DNA of 64,000 bases, from the NCBI RefSeq assembly GCF_002871945.2, contig NZ_CP126963.1, positions 1,922,001 to 1,986,000 of the forward strand, written 5' to 3'. The notes beneath the pieces were generated by a model, which was given only the letters and a program-made list of their open reading frames with translations, was not told the DNA's origin and searched no databases. The DNA is from Gleimia hominis. Lineage in GTDB: Bacteria > Actinomycetota > Actinomycetes > Actinomycetales > Actinomycetaceae. Positions 35,801-42,823 of the stretch are shown here, piece after piece. Position 1 is the first letter of the stretch. Each line of letters opens with the position of its first letter. The position numbers and the translations under genes are program-made.

Positions 35801-36546
35801 ACCACGAGATCTCGTTGAAAGAGGTGCAGTTGGCACCGCAGTCGGTGATAACAACCCCGGAGTGGTCTGGTTCTGAGCATGGGGGGCGGCGTTACACGGC
35901 GTTCAGCCAGAACGTGGAGTATATGAAACCGTGGCACACCCTCACGGGACGGATGCATTACTATTTGGATCACGACTGGATGGATGCGTACGGCGAGACC
36001 ATGCCGATCTATAAACCACCTTTGGATTTGCATCATTTGTTTGGTGAGGCAGCGCCCGGTACTGTGCGTGAAGATGGCAGTGGGGGCGCGGAAGTGGCGG
36101 TGCGTTATTTGACGCCGCACAATAAGTGGTCGATTCACTCGCAGTACTTCGACAACTTGTACATGTTGACGCTTGGGCGCGGTGGGCAAACCGTGTGGAT
36201 GAGCCCGGCGGATGCGCAGAAGATTGGGGTTAAGGACAACGAGTGGATTGAGGCACATAACCGTAACGGCGTGGTTTCTGCGCGGGCAATAGTGTCGCAC
36301 CGGATCCCGGAGGGCACGGTGTACATGCACCACGCGCAGGAGCGGATTACGCACACGCCGTTGAATGAGGGCACGGGGAAGCGCGGGGGGACGCATAACT
36401 CTCTGACCCGCATTTTCCTTAAACCCACGCACCTGATTGGTGGGTACGGGCAGTTGTCTTACGCATTCAATTACATTGGGCCGACGGGTAACCAGAGGGA
36501 TGAGGTGACGGTGATTCGCCGGCGTAGTCAAGACGTGGAGTTTTAG
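32842..36546 (+). CDS. narG: Respiratory nitrate reductase, alpha subunit
   Basis: Catalytic subunit that reduces nitrate to nitrite on the cytoplasmic face of the membrane with electrons from quinol. About 1234 aa, normal length. The N-terminal FS0 cluster motif HGVNCTGSCSW with His and Cys ligands, and the bis-MGD molybdenum site region QTDVPEAGDWFN with its Asp ligand, are intact. No Tat signal, as expected for NarG. I start it at the ATG at 32842, which has GGAAAGGG upstream; the frame is open for eleven more codons. Operon narKGHJI. Confidence 0.97.
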   Translation: MANSSLLKLGAKLRRGDVSEDARQMFLLGGREADSFYRQRFSHDKVVRSTHGVNCTGSCSWRVFVKDGLITWEAQAVDYPSTGPDMPDYEPRGCPRGAAFSWYEYSPTRIRYPYIRSVLLEAYREAKKSHPDPVDAWNAVASDPKLAKRYKSQRGKGGMVRATWEEATEITAAATVSTIKEYGPDRLAGFSVIPAMSMVSYGAGARFLELLGGTMLSFYDWYADLPMASPQVFGDQTDVPEAGDWFNATYLLVWGSNLPLTRTPDAHFMTEARYHGQKMVSINPDYSDNTKFADEWLRVNPGTDAALALGMGHVILKEFHVQKQTPYFLDYMRKYTDSPFLVKLEQTEQGLVPGKFLTVKDVTSVSQQTKNAPKPEARYLVMGKDGTVKDPRGTMADRFTPEGHGHWNLKMEGVDPVMSLAEVNGEPTEVTLPRFDLVPDGKAAQHSVGAGAIKRGVPAINYDGQWVTTVYDLLLAQYGVEREGLPGQWPDGYADTSSPCTPGWAESITGVPANATIRVGREFAQNADDSKGRSQIVLGAGTNHYFHSDQVYRTILALTSMCGTQGVNGGGWAHYVGQEKVRPVASFQHYAFGLDWHRPPRHMISTGFWYLATEQWRYDALKTSRLASAVSTAKVEDVNVADSLLEAQERGWTPTYPQFNKSSLRLGREAKEVGLDVGPYVAQELEAGRLEFASKDPSNPVNYPRVLFNWRTNLLGSSAKGTEYFLRHMLGADNDVQGEELGEAQRPKHMRWREQGADGKLDLFVTADFRNTSTTLHSDIVFPAATWYEKHDLSTTDMHPYIHTFNAAINPPWEARTDFELYSNLADKVSELAAGHLGVETDVVACPLNTDTPDELANPNGVVVPRAECGWVPGQNMPKIVPVERDYSAIGQKFKSIGPLLEKLGETVKGVTLHPEPEVKEMAKEYGLVDTPIGPRPSLATDLAACEFILKFSGATNGRLATRGFEQLQEKVGSDGNMVEMSAGQEDHEISLKEVQLAPQSVITTPEWSGSEHGGRRYTAFSQNVEYMKPWHTLTGRMHYYLDHDWMDAYGETMPIYKPPLDLHHLFGEAAPGTVREDGSGGAEVAVRYLTPHNKWSIHSQYFDNLYMLTLGRGGQTVWMSPADAQKIGVKDNEWIEAHNRNGVVSARAIVSHRIPEGTVYMHHAQERITHTPLNEGTGKRGGTHNSLTRIFLKPTHLIGGYGQLSYAFNYIGPTGNQRDEVTVIRRRSQDVEF

Positions 36547-36616
36547 AAGATTTTGGGCCGGAACGGTTTTAGGTCTGGTTTAAGTCTGGGAAGTTTTTGA
36601 CAGGGAGGATGCAGCC

Positions 36617-38125
36617 ATGAAGGTAATGAGCCAAGTTGTGATGGTGATGAACCTCGATAAGTGCATTGGTTGCCACACGTGTTCGGTTACCTGTAAGCAG
36701 GCGTGGACTAACCGGGAGGGCACGGAGTACATATGGTTTAACAACGTAGAGACGAAACCTGGTGTTGGCTACCCTCGGACTTGGGAGGATCAGGATAAGT
36801 GGCAGGGCGGGTGGAAGCGTACTAAATCGGGTAAGTTGGTGCCCCGTTCGGGTGGTAAGTTGCGTCAGCTTTCGAAGATTTTCGCGAACCCGCTGATGCC
36901 CGATATTGATGACTATTACGAACCGTGGACTTACGATTACGATAAGTTGTTGAATGCGCCAGCGGATTCGAAGGCACTGCCGGTGGCGCAGGCGCGTTCG
37001 CAGATGACTGGGCAGTCTTTGAAGAATATTGAGTGGGGTCCGAACTGGGATGATTCTTTGGCGGGGTCCACGGAGACGTTAGATGCAGACCCGGTTTTGA
37101 AGCAGATGAATATGAGTGTGAAGACGTCCATTGAGGAGTCGTTCATGTTCTACCTGCCGCGGATTTGTAACCATTGTTTGAACCCTACGTGTGTGGCTGC
37201 TTGCCCGTCTGGTGCGATGTATAAGCGTACGGAAGATGGGATTGTGCTGGTGGATCAGGATGCGTGCCGGGGTTGGCGCATGTGCGTGTCGGGGTGTCCG
37301 TATAAGAAGGTGTATTTTAATCACCATTCAGGTAAGGCGGAGAAGTGCACGTTGTGTTACCCGCGGATTGAGCAGGGTGAGCCAACGGTGTGTTCGGAAA
37401 CGTGTGTGGGTCGGCTGCGTTATTTGGGTGTGATTTTGTATGATGCGGACCGGGTGAGTGAGGCTGCGGCCACTGAGAATGAGTGGGATTTGTATGAGGC
37501 GCAGCGGTCGATCATGTTGGATCCGAATGATCCTGAGGTGGTGGCTGCTGCTCAGGCGAGTGGGGTGCCGCATTCGTTTATTGATGCGGCGCAGCACTCT
37601 CCGGTTTATAAGTTGATTAAAGAGTATGATTTGGCGCTGCCGTTGCATCCGGAGTATCGGACGATGCCGATGGTTTGGTATATTCCGCCGTTGTCGCCGG
37701 TGGTGGATGCGGTGACGGCGTCGGGTAATGATGGGGAGGATCATAAGATTCTTCTGACTGCGATTGCGACGATGCGGATTCCGTTGGATTATTTGGCTGG
37801 TTTGTTCACGGCTGGGGATCCGCGTCCGGTTGAGCGGTCGTTGCGGCGGTTGGCGGCGATGCGTTCGTATATGCGCGATATTACGTTGGGTAATGATCCG
37901 AATCCGCAGATTCCTGAGGCTGTGGGCATGTCTGAGGACCAGGTGCGGGCGATGTATCGGTTGCTGTCGATTGCTAAGTACGAGGATCGGTATGTGATTC
38001 CGACAACGCATCCGGAGACGTTGCGGACGCCAACGGAGTATTTGTGTCCGGTGGGTGATCGGGGTGATTTTGGGCCTCGTGGTAATAAGGTGCCGGTTTC
38101 TATTGGGAAGCGTCCGGGGTTGTGA
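36617..38125 (+). CDS. narH: Respiratory nitrate reductase, beta subunit
   Basis: Electron-transfer subunit carrying four iron-sulfur clusters between NarI and NarG. 502 aa. The four cysteine groups are CIGCHTCSVTCKQAW near residue 18, CNHCLNPTCVAACP near 184, CRGWRMCVSGCP near 217 (Trp replaces a Cys, as in the 3Fe-4S site of NarH proteins) and CTLCYPRIEQGEPTVCSETC near 244. A GGGAGGAT ribosome site precedes the ATG. Its TGA overlaps the GTG start of narJ. Confidence 0.97.
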   Translation: MKVMSQVVMVMNLDKCIGCHTCSVTCKQAWTNREGTEYIWFNNVETKPGVGYPRTWEDQDKWQGGWKRTKSGKLVPRSGGKLRQLSKIFANPLMPDIDDYYEPWTYDYDKLLNAPADSKALPVAQARSQMTGQSLKNIEWGPNWDDSLAGSTETLDADPVLKQMNMSVKTSIEESFMFYLPRICNHCLNPTCVAACPSGAMYKRTEDGIVLVDQDACRGWRMCVSGCPYKKVYFNHHSGKAEKCTLCYPRIEQGEPTVCSETCVGRLRYLGVILYDADRVSEAAATENEWDLYEAQRSIMLDPNDPEVVAAAQASGVPHSFIDAAQHSPVYKLIKEYDLALPLHPEYRTMPMVWYIPPLSPVVDAVTASGNDGEDHKILLTAIATMRIPLDYLAGLFTAGDPRPVERSLRRLAAMRSYMRDITLGNDPNPQIPEAVGMSEDQVRAMYRLLSIAKYEDRYVIPTTHPETLRTPTEYLCPVGDRGDFGPRGNKVPVSIGKRPGL

Positions 38126-38589
38126 GTATGTCTTCTGGTTCGCGGTGTGCGCCGAGTTTTGTGCCTAAGCGGCAGAAGGCGCCTGTTACTCCGGTGGTGG
38201 CGCATACCCCTGAGCAGCGGGCGGATACGTTTTTGGCGTGTGGTTTGCTGTTGGATTACCCGCAGGAGAATTGGGATGCGGTGGTGCTAGCTGCGCGGGA
38301 GTTGGCGGCGCGGTTGCCTGCGCAGGTGGCTGAGCAGTTGGATAGTTTCTGTGGGTGGGCTGTGTTTTCTGGGCGCACTCATGTGCAGGAGGCGTATGTG
38401 GAGACGTTTGACCGCAAGCGGCGGTGTGCGTTGGAGCTTACGTATTATGCGACTGGGGATACGCGGCAGCGGGGGATTGCGTTGACGATTTTCCAGGATT
38501 TGTATGCTGCGGTGGGGTTTGAACCGCCGCGTGGGGAGGCGTTGCCGGATTATTTACCACGCGTGCTTGAAGCTGGCTGCCCGGTGTGA
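38122..38589 (+). CDS. narJ: Nitrate reductase assembly chaperone, N-terminal part (frameshifted)
   Basis: NarJ binds apo-NarG and is needed for cofactor insertion and membrane docking. This frame holds the first 150 residues, with the family segments FLACGLLLDYPQENWD, YVETFDRKRRCALELTYYATGDTRQRGIALTIFQDLY and LPDYLPRVLE, then runs off into AGCPV and a TGA. The true continuation (LAARCEGEDLQLVEGAI) is in the next frame. An extra base near 38569-38575 explains it. The GTG start overlaps the narH stop. Confidence 0.85.
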   Translation: MSMSSGSRCAPSFVPKRQKAPVTPVVAHTPEQRADTFLACGLLLDYPQENWDAVVLAARELAARLPAQVAEQLDSFCGWAVFSGRTHVQEAYVETFDRKRRCALELTYYATGDTRQRGIALTIFQDLYAAVGFEPPRGEALPDYLPRVLEAGCPV

Positions 38590-39022
38590 GGGTGAGGACT
38601 TGCAGTTGGTGGAGGGCGCGATCGCTGCGAACCGGGAGGGTGTGGAGATTCTGCATGCGGCGTTGGCTTCGTTTGATTCTCCGTGGGCGAAAGTGGTGGC
38701 TGCGTTGCGGATGGCGTTACCGCAGGTGGATGAGGCAACTGAGCAGCGGATTTTTCAGCTGATCCGCCAGGGCCCACCGACGGAGCTGGTCGGGTTGGAT
38801 CAGCCTCAGGATTTGCCGTGGCCAACGGATATGATGCATGCGCCTGATGGTAGTAAAGTTACCGGTCGCGACTCTGCCGGGCGAAGCGCAAGCGGTCGCG
38901 GTGCGAAAGGTTCCGCTGCTGCGGCACAGGACGCGGGTGATGACGGGGCCACTGCCACGCAGACTGCGGGTGCTGAGCAAAATGTTGCTGGCCGCGAGGC
39001 TGGGAAGGGGACTGTGAGATGA
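38504..39022 (+). CDS. narJ: Nitrate reductase assembly chaperone, C-terminal part (frameshifted)
   Basis: Residues from LAARCEGEDLQ on continue NarJ: REGVEILHAALASFDSPWAKVVAALRMALP is typical of the family. The first 23 or so codons of this frame overlap the N-terminal fragment and are not meaningful. After the domain a tail of about 80 residues rich in Ala, Gly, Ser and Asp (GRDSAGRSASGRGAKGSAAAA...) is unusual for NarJ. A rejoined protein would have about 299 aa, longer than the common 200-240. The last bases overlap narI (ATGA). Confidence 0.8.
   Translation: MLRWGLNRRVGRRCRIIYHACLKLAARCEGEDLQLVEGAIAANREGVEILHAALASFDSPWAKVVAALRMALPQVDEATEQRIFQLIRQGPPTELVGLDQPQDLPWPTDMMHAPDGSKVTGRDSAGRSASGRGAKGSAAAAQDAGDDGATATQTAGAEQNVAGREAGKGTVR
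38569..38575 (+). other. Frameshift site in narJ
   Basis: Reading GTG CTT GAA then CTG GCT GCC (skipping one base of GAAGCTG) restores the expected LPRVLELAARCEG. The region is not a homopolymer run, so a slip is less obvious than in cas3. Confidence 0.65.
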
Positions 39023-39801
39023 GTGTGTTTTTGTGGGGTGTGTTTCCCTATGTGTGTTTGACGTTAATGGTGGTGGGTCTGGTTTGGCGTTATAACTCGG
39101 ATCAGTACGGGTGGACCTCTGAGTCGTCGCAGTTGCGTGAGAGCCGGACTTTGCGCTGGTCGTCGCCGATGTTTCATTTGGGTATTCTCGCGGTGGCGGT
39201 GGGCCATGTGATGGGTTTGGTGATTCCGAAGGAGGCCACGGAAGCGATTGGGGTTACTCAGCATCAGTATCACTTGTTGGCCACTATTGGTGGTGGGTTG
39301 GCTGCTGTGGTTACGTTGGTTGGGTTTTTCGGTTTGGTGTACCGCAGGTTTGTGAAGCGGTCGGTGCGGTTTGCGAATACGAAGCGTGACCGGGTGGTGT
39401 ACGTGTTGCTTACGATCCCGTTGTTGTTGGGGGCGTTTGCGACTGCGTCGAATCAGATTTTTGGGCCTGAGGGTGGTTATAACTACCGGGAGACCATTTC
39501 GGTTTGGTTCCGTTCCATATTCTTTTTTCAGCCTAATGTTGAGGTTATGGCTGGGGTTCCATTGTCGTTCCAGTTGCATATTGTGGCGGCGTTGTTGTTG
39601 TTTGCGATTTGGCCGTTTACACGTTTAGTGCATGTGTTTTCTGCGCCGGTGGGGTATGTGACGCGGCCGCCGATTGTGTATCGGTCGCGTAAACCGTCGA
39701 CGTCGGCTACGTCTGCGTATCCGGGTTGGACTCCGGTGGAGGAGACGAAGGCGGGTGGTGTTCGCGGGGAGGACTTGTCTGCGCCCGCACATGGCGCTTG
39801 A
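39019..39801 (+). CDS. narI: Respiratory nitrate reductase, gamma subunit (cytochrome b)
   Basis: Membrane subunit, 260 aa, that takes electrons from quinol and passes them through two b hemes to NarH. Five helices are seen: residues about 3-21, 50-70, 87-110, 128-147 and 185-205. The heme histidines are in HLGILAVAVGHVMG (helix 2) and LSFQLHIVAALLLFAIWPFTRLVH (helix 5), the usual pattern. A hydrophilic tail of about 45 residues ends the protein. The start overlaps narJ. Confidence 0.96.
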   Translation: MSVFLWGVFPYVCLTLMVVGLVWRYNSDQYGWTSESSQLRESRTLRWSSPMFHLGILAVAVGHVMGLVIPKEATEAIGVTQHQYHLLATIGGGLAAVVTLVGFFGLVYRRFVKRSVRFANTKRDRVVYVLLTIPLLLGAFATASNQIFGPEGGYNYRETISVWFRSIFFFQPNVEVMAGVPLSFQLHIVAALLLFAIWPFTRLVHVFSAPVGYVTRPPIVYRSRKPSTSATSAYPGWTPVEETKAGGVRGEDLSAPAHGA

Positions 39802-39896
39802 TAGATTCTAGTGCCTGGGACTGTGGCCGGTTTCGCTCTTGTGGGGGTCGGTCCGAGTTTCAGCATTGCTGTGACGTTCGGTAGAATGGACGCACT

Positions 39897-39987
39897 GGAG
39901 AGCTGACCGAGCGGCCGAAGGTGGCGGTCTTGAAAACCGTTGTAGGGCAACCCCCTACCAAGAGTTCGAATCTCTTGCTCTCCGCCA
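39897..39987 (+). tRNA. tRNA-Ser (anticodon UGA)
   Basis: Acceptor stem GGAGAGC pairs with GCTCTCC at 39977-39983, then a discriminator G and an encoded CCA. The anticodon loop CTTGAAA gives UGA, the T loop has TTCGAAT, and the long variable arm (GTAGGGCAACCCCCTAC) is the class II hallmark of serine tRNA. A terminator hairpin follows three bases later. Confidence 0.96.
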
Positions 39988-39989
39988 GC

Positions 39990-40021
39990 GCCCCGCTGTT
40001 TCCTTGAAATGGCGGGGTTTT
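39990..40021 (+). terminator. Rho-independent terminator of tRNA-Ser
   Basis: Twelve-bp stem CCCCGCTGTTTC / GAAATGGCGGGG with two G-T pairs, a 3-base loop and a TTTT tail. Confidence 0.85.
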
Positions 40022-40183
40022 CGCATGGTTGGGGTTTGGCCACTATCGTCGTGCAATCCGCACAAAGCAGCGTGAGCACTACGCGGCCTCTAAACGTGTT
40101 CGGAATGCTCTTCATTCTTTATTTAGATGATTTCAAGCCCTGAGGTTTGCCGCACGCAGAGGTCATCTTGTACCCTGTAGGTA

Positions 40184-40328
40184 GGGCAACCGGCTGTGGA
40201 TCACTTACGCAGTTCACGCCATGCGAATATGGCGATCGCTACAGTGGCTAATGCTGTGATCCAATTTGGGATCTGCGAAATCATCTCAACCGCCTCTCTT
40301 TAGTTTTTATGTGGAGGGCCGGTTGCCC
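40184..40328. repeat. 11-bp inverted repeat around a tiny membrane-peptide ORF
   Basis: GGGCAACCGGC at 40184-40194 and its exact complement at 40318-40328 enclose the ORF at 40201-40284. In RNA it could pair the two ends of the transcript over about 120 bases. Confidence 0.6.
40201..40284 (-). CDS. Possible 27-aa single-helix membrane peptide
   Basis: The ORF encodes MISQIPNWITALATVAIAIF followed by AWRELRK. It is one hydrophobic helix (residues 8-20) with a positively charged C-terminus. GAGAGG stands eight bases before the ATG. The pattern resembles small holin-like or type I toxin peptides, and equally small membrane proteins of other kinds. No antitoxin RNA can be shown. It is below the size most gene callers report. 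Confidence 0.4.
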   Translation of the reverse strand: MISQIPNWITALATVAIAIFAWRELRK

Positions 40329-40434
40329 ACTAAGACCATTATTTTGCGGACAGCCCGCTTGTGTCTCTAGCCTTATGCTGTACGTTGTGTATTTTTGACG
40401 CACTATAATTGGGGTAGGTGGAAGCGGGTGAGTT

Positions 40435-40764
40435 ATGGATTTTGATGAGGCTGTGGAGCGTTCCATAAGGGAGTTGAAAGCACAGACCGACGAGAGTATG
40501 TGGAAAGGTCGTTACGGGTCTACCTATTATGAAACTGATCCGTTCTTTGCAGTGCAAACCGCAGCCCCTGGCTTGTTCAAGAATAAGGGGTTCATTTTTT
40601 CCCCTGAATTATTGGACGCGTGGGACAAATTAATTCTGAGTGAAGATATTGATGAAGATGATTATGGATTGTTATATTTCCGTGAAGGCCTTGATGACAT
40701 GCTCGCCGCCCAGGCTAAACGCGGGGAAACACGTCGAAGCGAGGAAACCGGAGACGACCAGTAA
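40435..40764 (+). CDS. Hypothetical protein, 109 aa
   Basis: Not recognised. Acidic, soluble, no signal peptide or membrane segment. The N-terminal half has aromatic clusters (MWKGRYGSTYYETDPFFAV), the middle is FSPELLDAWDKLIL, and the tail is charged (AKRGETRRSEETGDDQ). A TATAAT box at 40404-40409 stands 25 bases upstream of the ATG, and GTGGAAGCGGG serves as a weak ribosome site, so expression is likely. No partner gene nearby. Confidence 0.6.
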   Translation: MDFDEAVERSIRELKAQTDESMWKGRYGSTYYETDPFFAVQTAAPGLFKNKGFIFSPELLDAWDKLILSEDIDEDDYGLLYFREGLDDMLAAQAKRGETRRSEETGDDQ

Positions 40765-40897
40765 GCCGGCTCAAGCCTCCTCGTAACCCTCAATTCGCCT
40801 GATCGACACCACATCTTCCCTTACATCTGCAAGTGTATCCCGCATGGTCAGAAAACCTGAGGCACCAACCCAGCTAAGCGGACAAAATATGCGAAAC

Positions 40898-40931
40898 ACG
40901 CCAAACCTTGCCAACTAGCAAGTATTGGCGT
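40898..40931. promoter_or_regulatory. Palindromic operator candidate upstream of the HTH gene
   Basis: Nested inverted repeat: ACGCCAA pairs with TTGGCGT and CTTGC with GCAAG around a 6-base centre. It is 70 bases before the HTH gene and may be its own operator. Confidence 0.4.
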
Positions 40932-41003
40932 ATGTTAACTGGGTGGAACATGGTGTCTGACGAAGTTAAGAGGCTCGTGAGGGTACTGACGGCAAAGTTT
41001 TAG
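40932..41003 (+). CDS. Possible 23-aa upstream ORF coupled to the HTH gene
   Basis: Open from ATG 40932 (a second ATG is at 40950) to TAG 41001-41003, whose last base is the first base of the GTG start of the next gene. The product would be short and basic (VKRLVRVLTAKF). It may serve only for translational coupling. Confidence 0.3.
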   Translation: MLTGWNMVSDEVKRLVRVLTAKF

Positions 41004-41320
41004 TGAGTGGGATTTGGGAAGTTAACGTCAGTGTGGTTGAGGCAGCAGATCTACCGGAAGCGTTCCGCTCCGCGTACAGTACCGCTAAGGCTGCAGGGGA
41101 ACCCTATGCGCTGGAGCTGGCGCCCACGAGCGTAACGGACGACGAGCTTTTGAATGAGCCGCTTCCCGCGTTGTGTTCGGTTACGGAAGCCGCGCGCATA
41201 TTAAAGATCAGTAGGCAGGCTGTGAACGACCGCCTCAAAACTGGGAATCTGCCTGGAAGTAAGGTCGGTAGTACGTGGATTATCCCGCTGCGCGCTGTTC
41301 TTGCCCGCGCAGCGCAATAG
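41003..41320 (+). CDS. Small protein with C-terminal helix-turn-helix (excisionase/MerR-like)
   Basis: 105 aa. Residues 1-50 have no recognised fold. Residues 52-100 form a winged helix of the excisionase type: ALCSVTEAARILKISRQAVNDRLKTGNLPGSKVGSTWIIPL, the last part being the wing. Proteins like this bind DNA as small regulators, or serve as antitoxins. A palindrome lies upstream. The GTG start overlaps the stop of a 23-codon ORF. Targets unknown. Confidence 0.7.
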   Translation: MSGIWEVNVSVVEAADLPEAFRSAYSTAKAAGEPYALELAPTSVTDDELLNEPLPALCSVTEAARILKISRQAVNDRLKTGNLPGSKVGSTWIIPLRAVLARAAQ

Positions 41321-41403
41321 TTCCTATTGTCTCCGTCTAGATCGAAGCTGGAATAGCTAGCTAGAGCGTGGCGGTTGCTCGCCCATGCGGTCAGGCTGTG
41401 TCT

Positions 41404-42450
41404 TTAGAATCCCCAGTCTTCGTCCGTTGTTTCTTCTGCGACACCCATAACGTAAGAAGAACCTGATCCTGAGAAGAAATCGTGATTCTCGTCCGCGGCG
41501 GGCGACAGAGCAGCCAACACCGCCGGATTCACCGCGGTTTCCTCAGTAGAAAAAAGCGGTTCGTAACCCAGATTCATCAACGCCTTATTTGCGTTATAAC
41601 GAACAAACGTCGCCACGTCATCCATCAACCCCACCGGATTGTAAAGCTCACCTGAATAACGCATCTCCAAATCGTAAAGCTCCCGCACAAGGCCGTACGT
41701 GAAAGTGCGCATCGCGTTCTGTTCAACTACGCTCTTTTGCCGTAAACCACACTGGTACTTATATCCCGAATAGTAACCATGCACTGCTTTGTCTCGAAGA
41801 ATCAGGCGGATCATATCTGCCGTGTTCATCAACAATCCACGCGTCGAATAATACAAAGGTAGGTAAAACCCAGCATAAAGCAGCATAGAAGACAGCAGGG
41901 TAGAAGCCACCTTCCGTTTCAGCGGATCTTCACCCCAGTAGTAACGCATAACCGCCTTAGCTCGGCTCTGTAGCAAGTCATTATCAACCGCCCACCGGTA
42001 CGCGTGCGCAATCTCCTCGGAAGACGCCAACGTAGAAAACACAGACGAATAAGAACGCGCATGCACCGCCTGCATAAACGCGATGTTCGTGTATATCGCC
42101 TCCTCGTGCTCCGTCTTACCATCTTGAATCTGAGCGGGTTCACCAACCGTAGCCTGAACCGTATCCAACAGGGTCAAACCGGTGAACACCCGCATAACCA
42201 ACCGTTGCTGCCTAGCGTCCATCGTGTGCCACGTAGCCAAGTCGTTCGACAACGGTACTTTCTCTGGTAACCAAAAATTAGCGGTCAGCCGATTCCAAAT
42301 CTCCAAGTCCTTCTCGTCCTGTAGATCATTCCAATTCACCGGCCTTAATCTGCCCTGAGGGGACGTGCGCAACTTTGGTGGAGTGATAGACACGTCGTAA
42401 ATGCAGCGATCACCAACGCGTGCACCAGTGTTCGTAACCTGATTCGCCAT
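41404..42450 (-). CDS. nrdF: Class Ie (metal-free) ribonucleotide reductase radical subunit
   Basis: Radical subunit that starts deoxyribonucleotide synthesis with NrdE. 348 aa, clearly a NrdF (VNWN near 38, FWLPEKVPLSND, FTGLTLLDTVQ, C-terminal DEDWGF that docks to NrdE). The metal ligands are not the usual ones: Asp96 and the histidines His130 and His224 remain, but the three glutamates are Gln127 (MQAVH), Ser187 (LLSSML) and Lys221 (RDKAVHGYY). Gln-Ser-Lys is the published QSK signature of class Ie proteins, which carry no metal and use a DOPA radical made from the nearby tyrosine, here Tyr134 (ARSYSS), with help from NrdI. No nrdE, nrdI or nrdH is in the window. Candidate NrdR boxes lie upstream. 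Confidence 0.93.
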   Translation of the reverse strand: MANQVTNTGARVGDRCIYDVSITPPKLRTSPQGRLRPVNWNDLQDEKDLEIWNRLTANFWLPEKVPLSNDLATWHTMDARQQRLVMRVFTGLTLLDTVQATVGEPAQIQDGKTEHEEAIYTNIAFMQAVHARSYSSVFSTLASSEEIAHAYRWAVDNDLLQSRAKAVMRYYWGEDPLKRKVASTLLSSMLLYAGFYLPLYYSTRGLLMNTADMIRLILRDKAVHGYYSGYKYQCGLRQKSVVEQNAMRTFTYGLVRELYDLEMRYSGELYNPVGLMDDVATFVRYNANKALMNLGYEPLFSTEETAVNPAVLAALSPAADENHDFFSGSGSSYVMGVAEETTDEDWGF

Positions 42451-42610
42451 GCAAACCTACTTCCTTAACCCTGTAAACCTGCCGAACATTTTGCTTCTTG
42501 GGCCACCTACCAGCAAACCCCGTGGCGAGTTCGCTTGGACAGCCACAAATTCAACATCGATAGGTCTAGCTAAATAATAGTTACGACCCTTCGACATGAA
42601 TAACGATAAC

Positions 42611-42654
42611 ACTATATGTGGGAGTGAGTGGTAATTGTTGGTACCACATATAGT
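42611..42654 (-). promoter_or_regulatory. Pair of inverted NrdR-like boxes upstream of nrdF
   Basis: ACTATATGTGG at 42611-42621 is repeated as an exact complement at 42644-42654, centre to centre 33 bases, about three DNA turns. NrdR sites are A/T-centred ACAC...TATA...GTGT palindromes found in pairs two to three turns apart, and this fits loosely. It is 160 bases from the nrdF start; the divergent ABC transporter begins 170 bases to the right. The rest of 42451-42823 shows nothing I recognise. Confidence 0.55.
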
Positions 42655-42823
42655 TTTGTGGTTCTTTCAAGCGGTGTAAACGTGGGCTAGGGAGCGGTGC
42701 ACAGGGTAGTTCTTGCTCTCAAAAGAAGAGTGCTCGCTTTTGTACCTAAAGTAGTATTTGCCGGCCTGATAGGGTGTTTGCGTACCAGATAGCAAAAAAC
42801 ACCGTATTCACAGGAGTTTAAGC

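Noticed and set aside
35656..36531. 291-codon open frame on the minus strand
   Set aside because: Antisense to the end of narG; no domain and typical shadow composition.
39528..40115. 195-codon open frame on the minus strand
   Set aside because: Runs across narI and the tRNA-Ser gene on the other strand; not credible.
40404..40409. TATAAT with TTGACG at 40395 as a full promoter
   Set aside because: The two boxes are three bases apart, so TTGACG cannot be the -35; only the -10 is kept as evidence for the 40435 gene.
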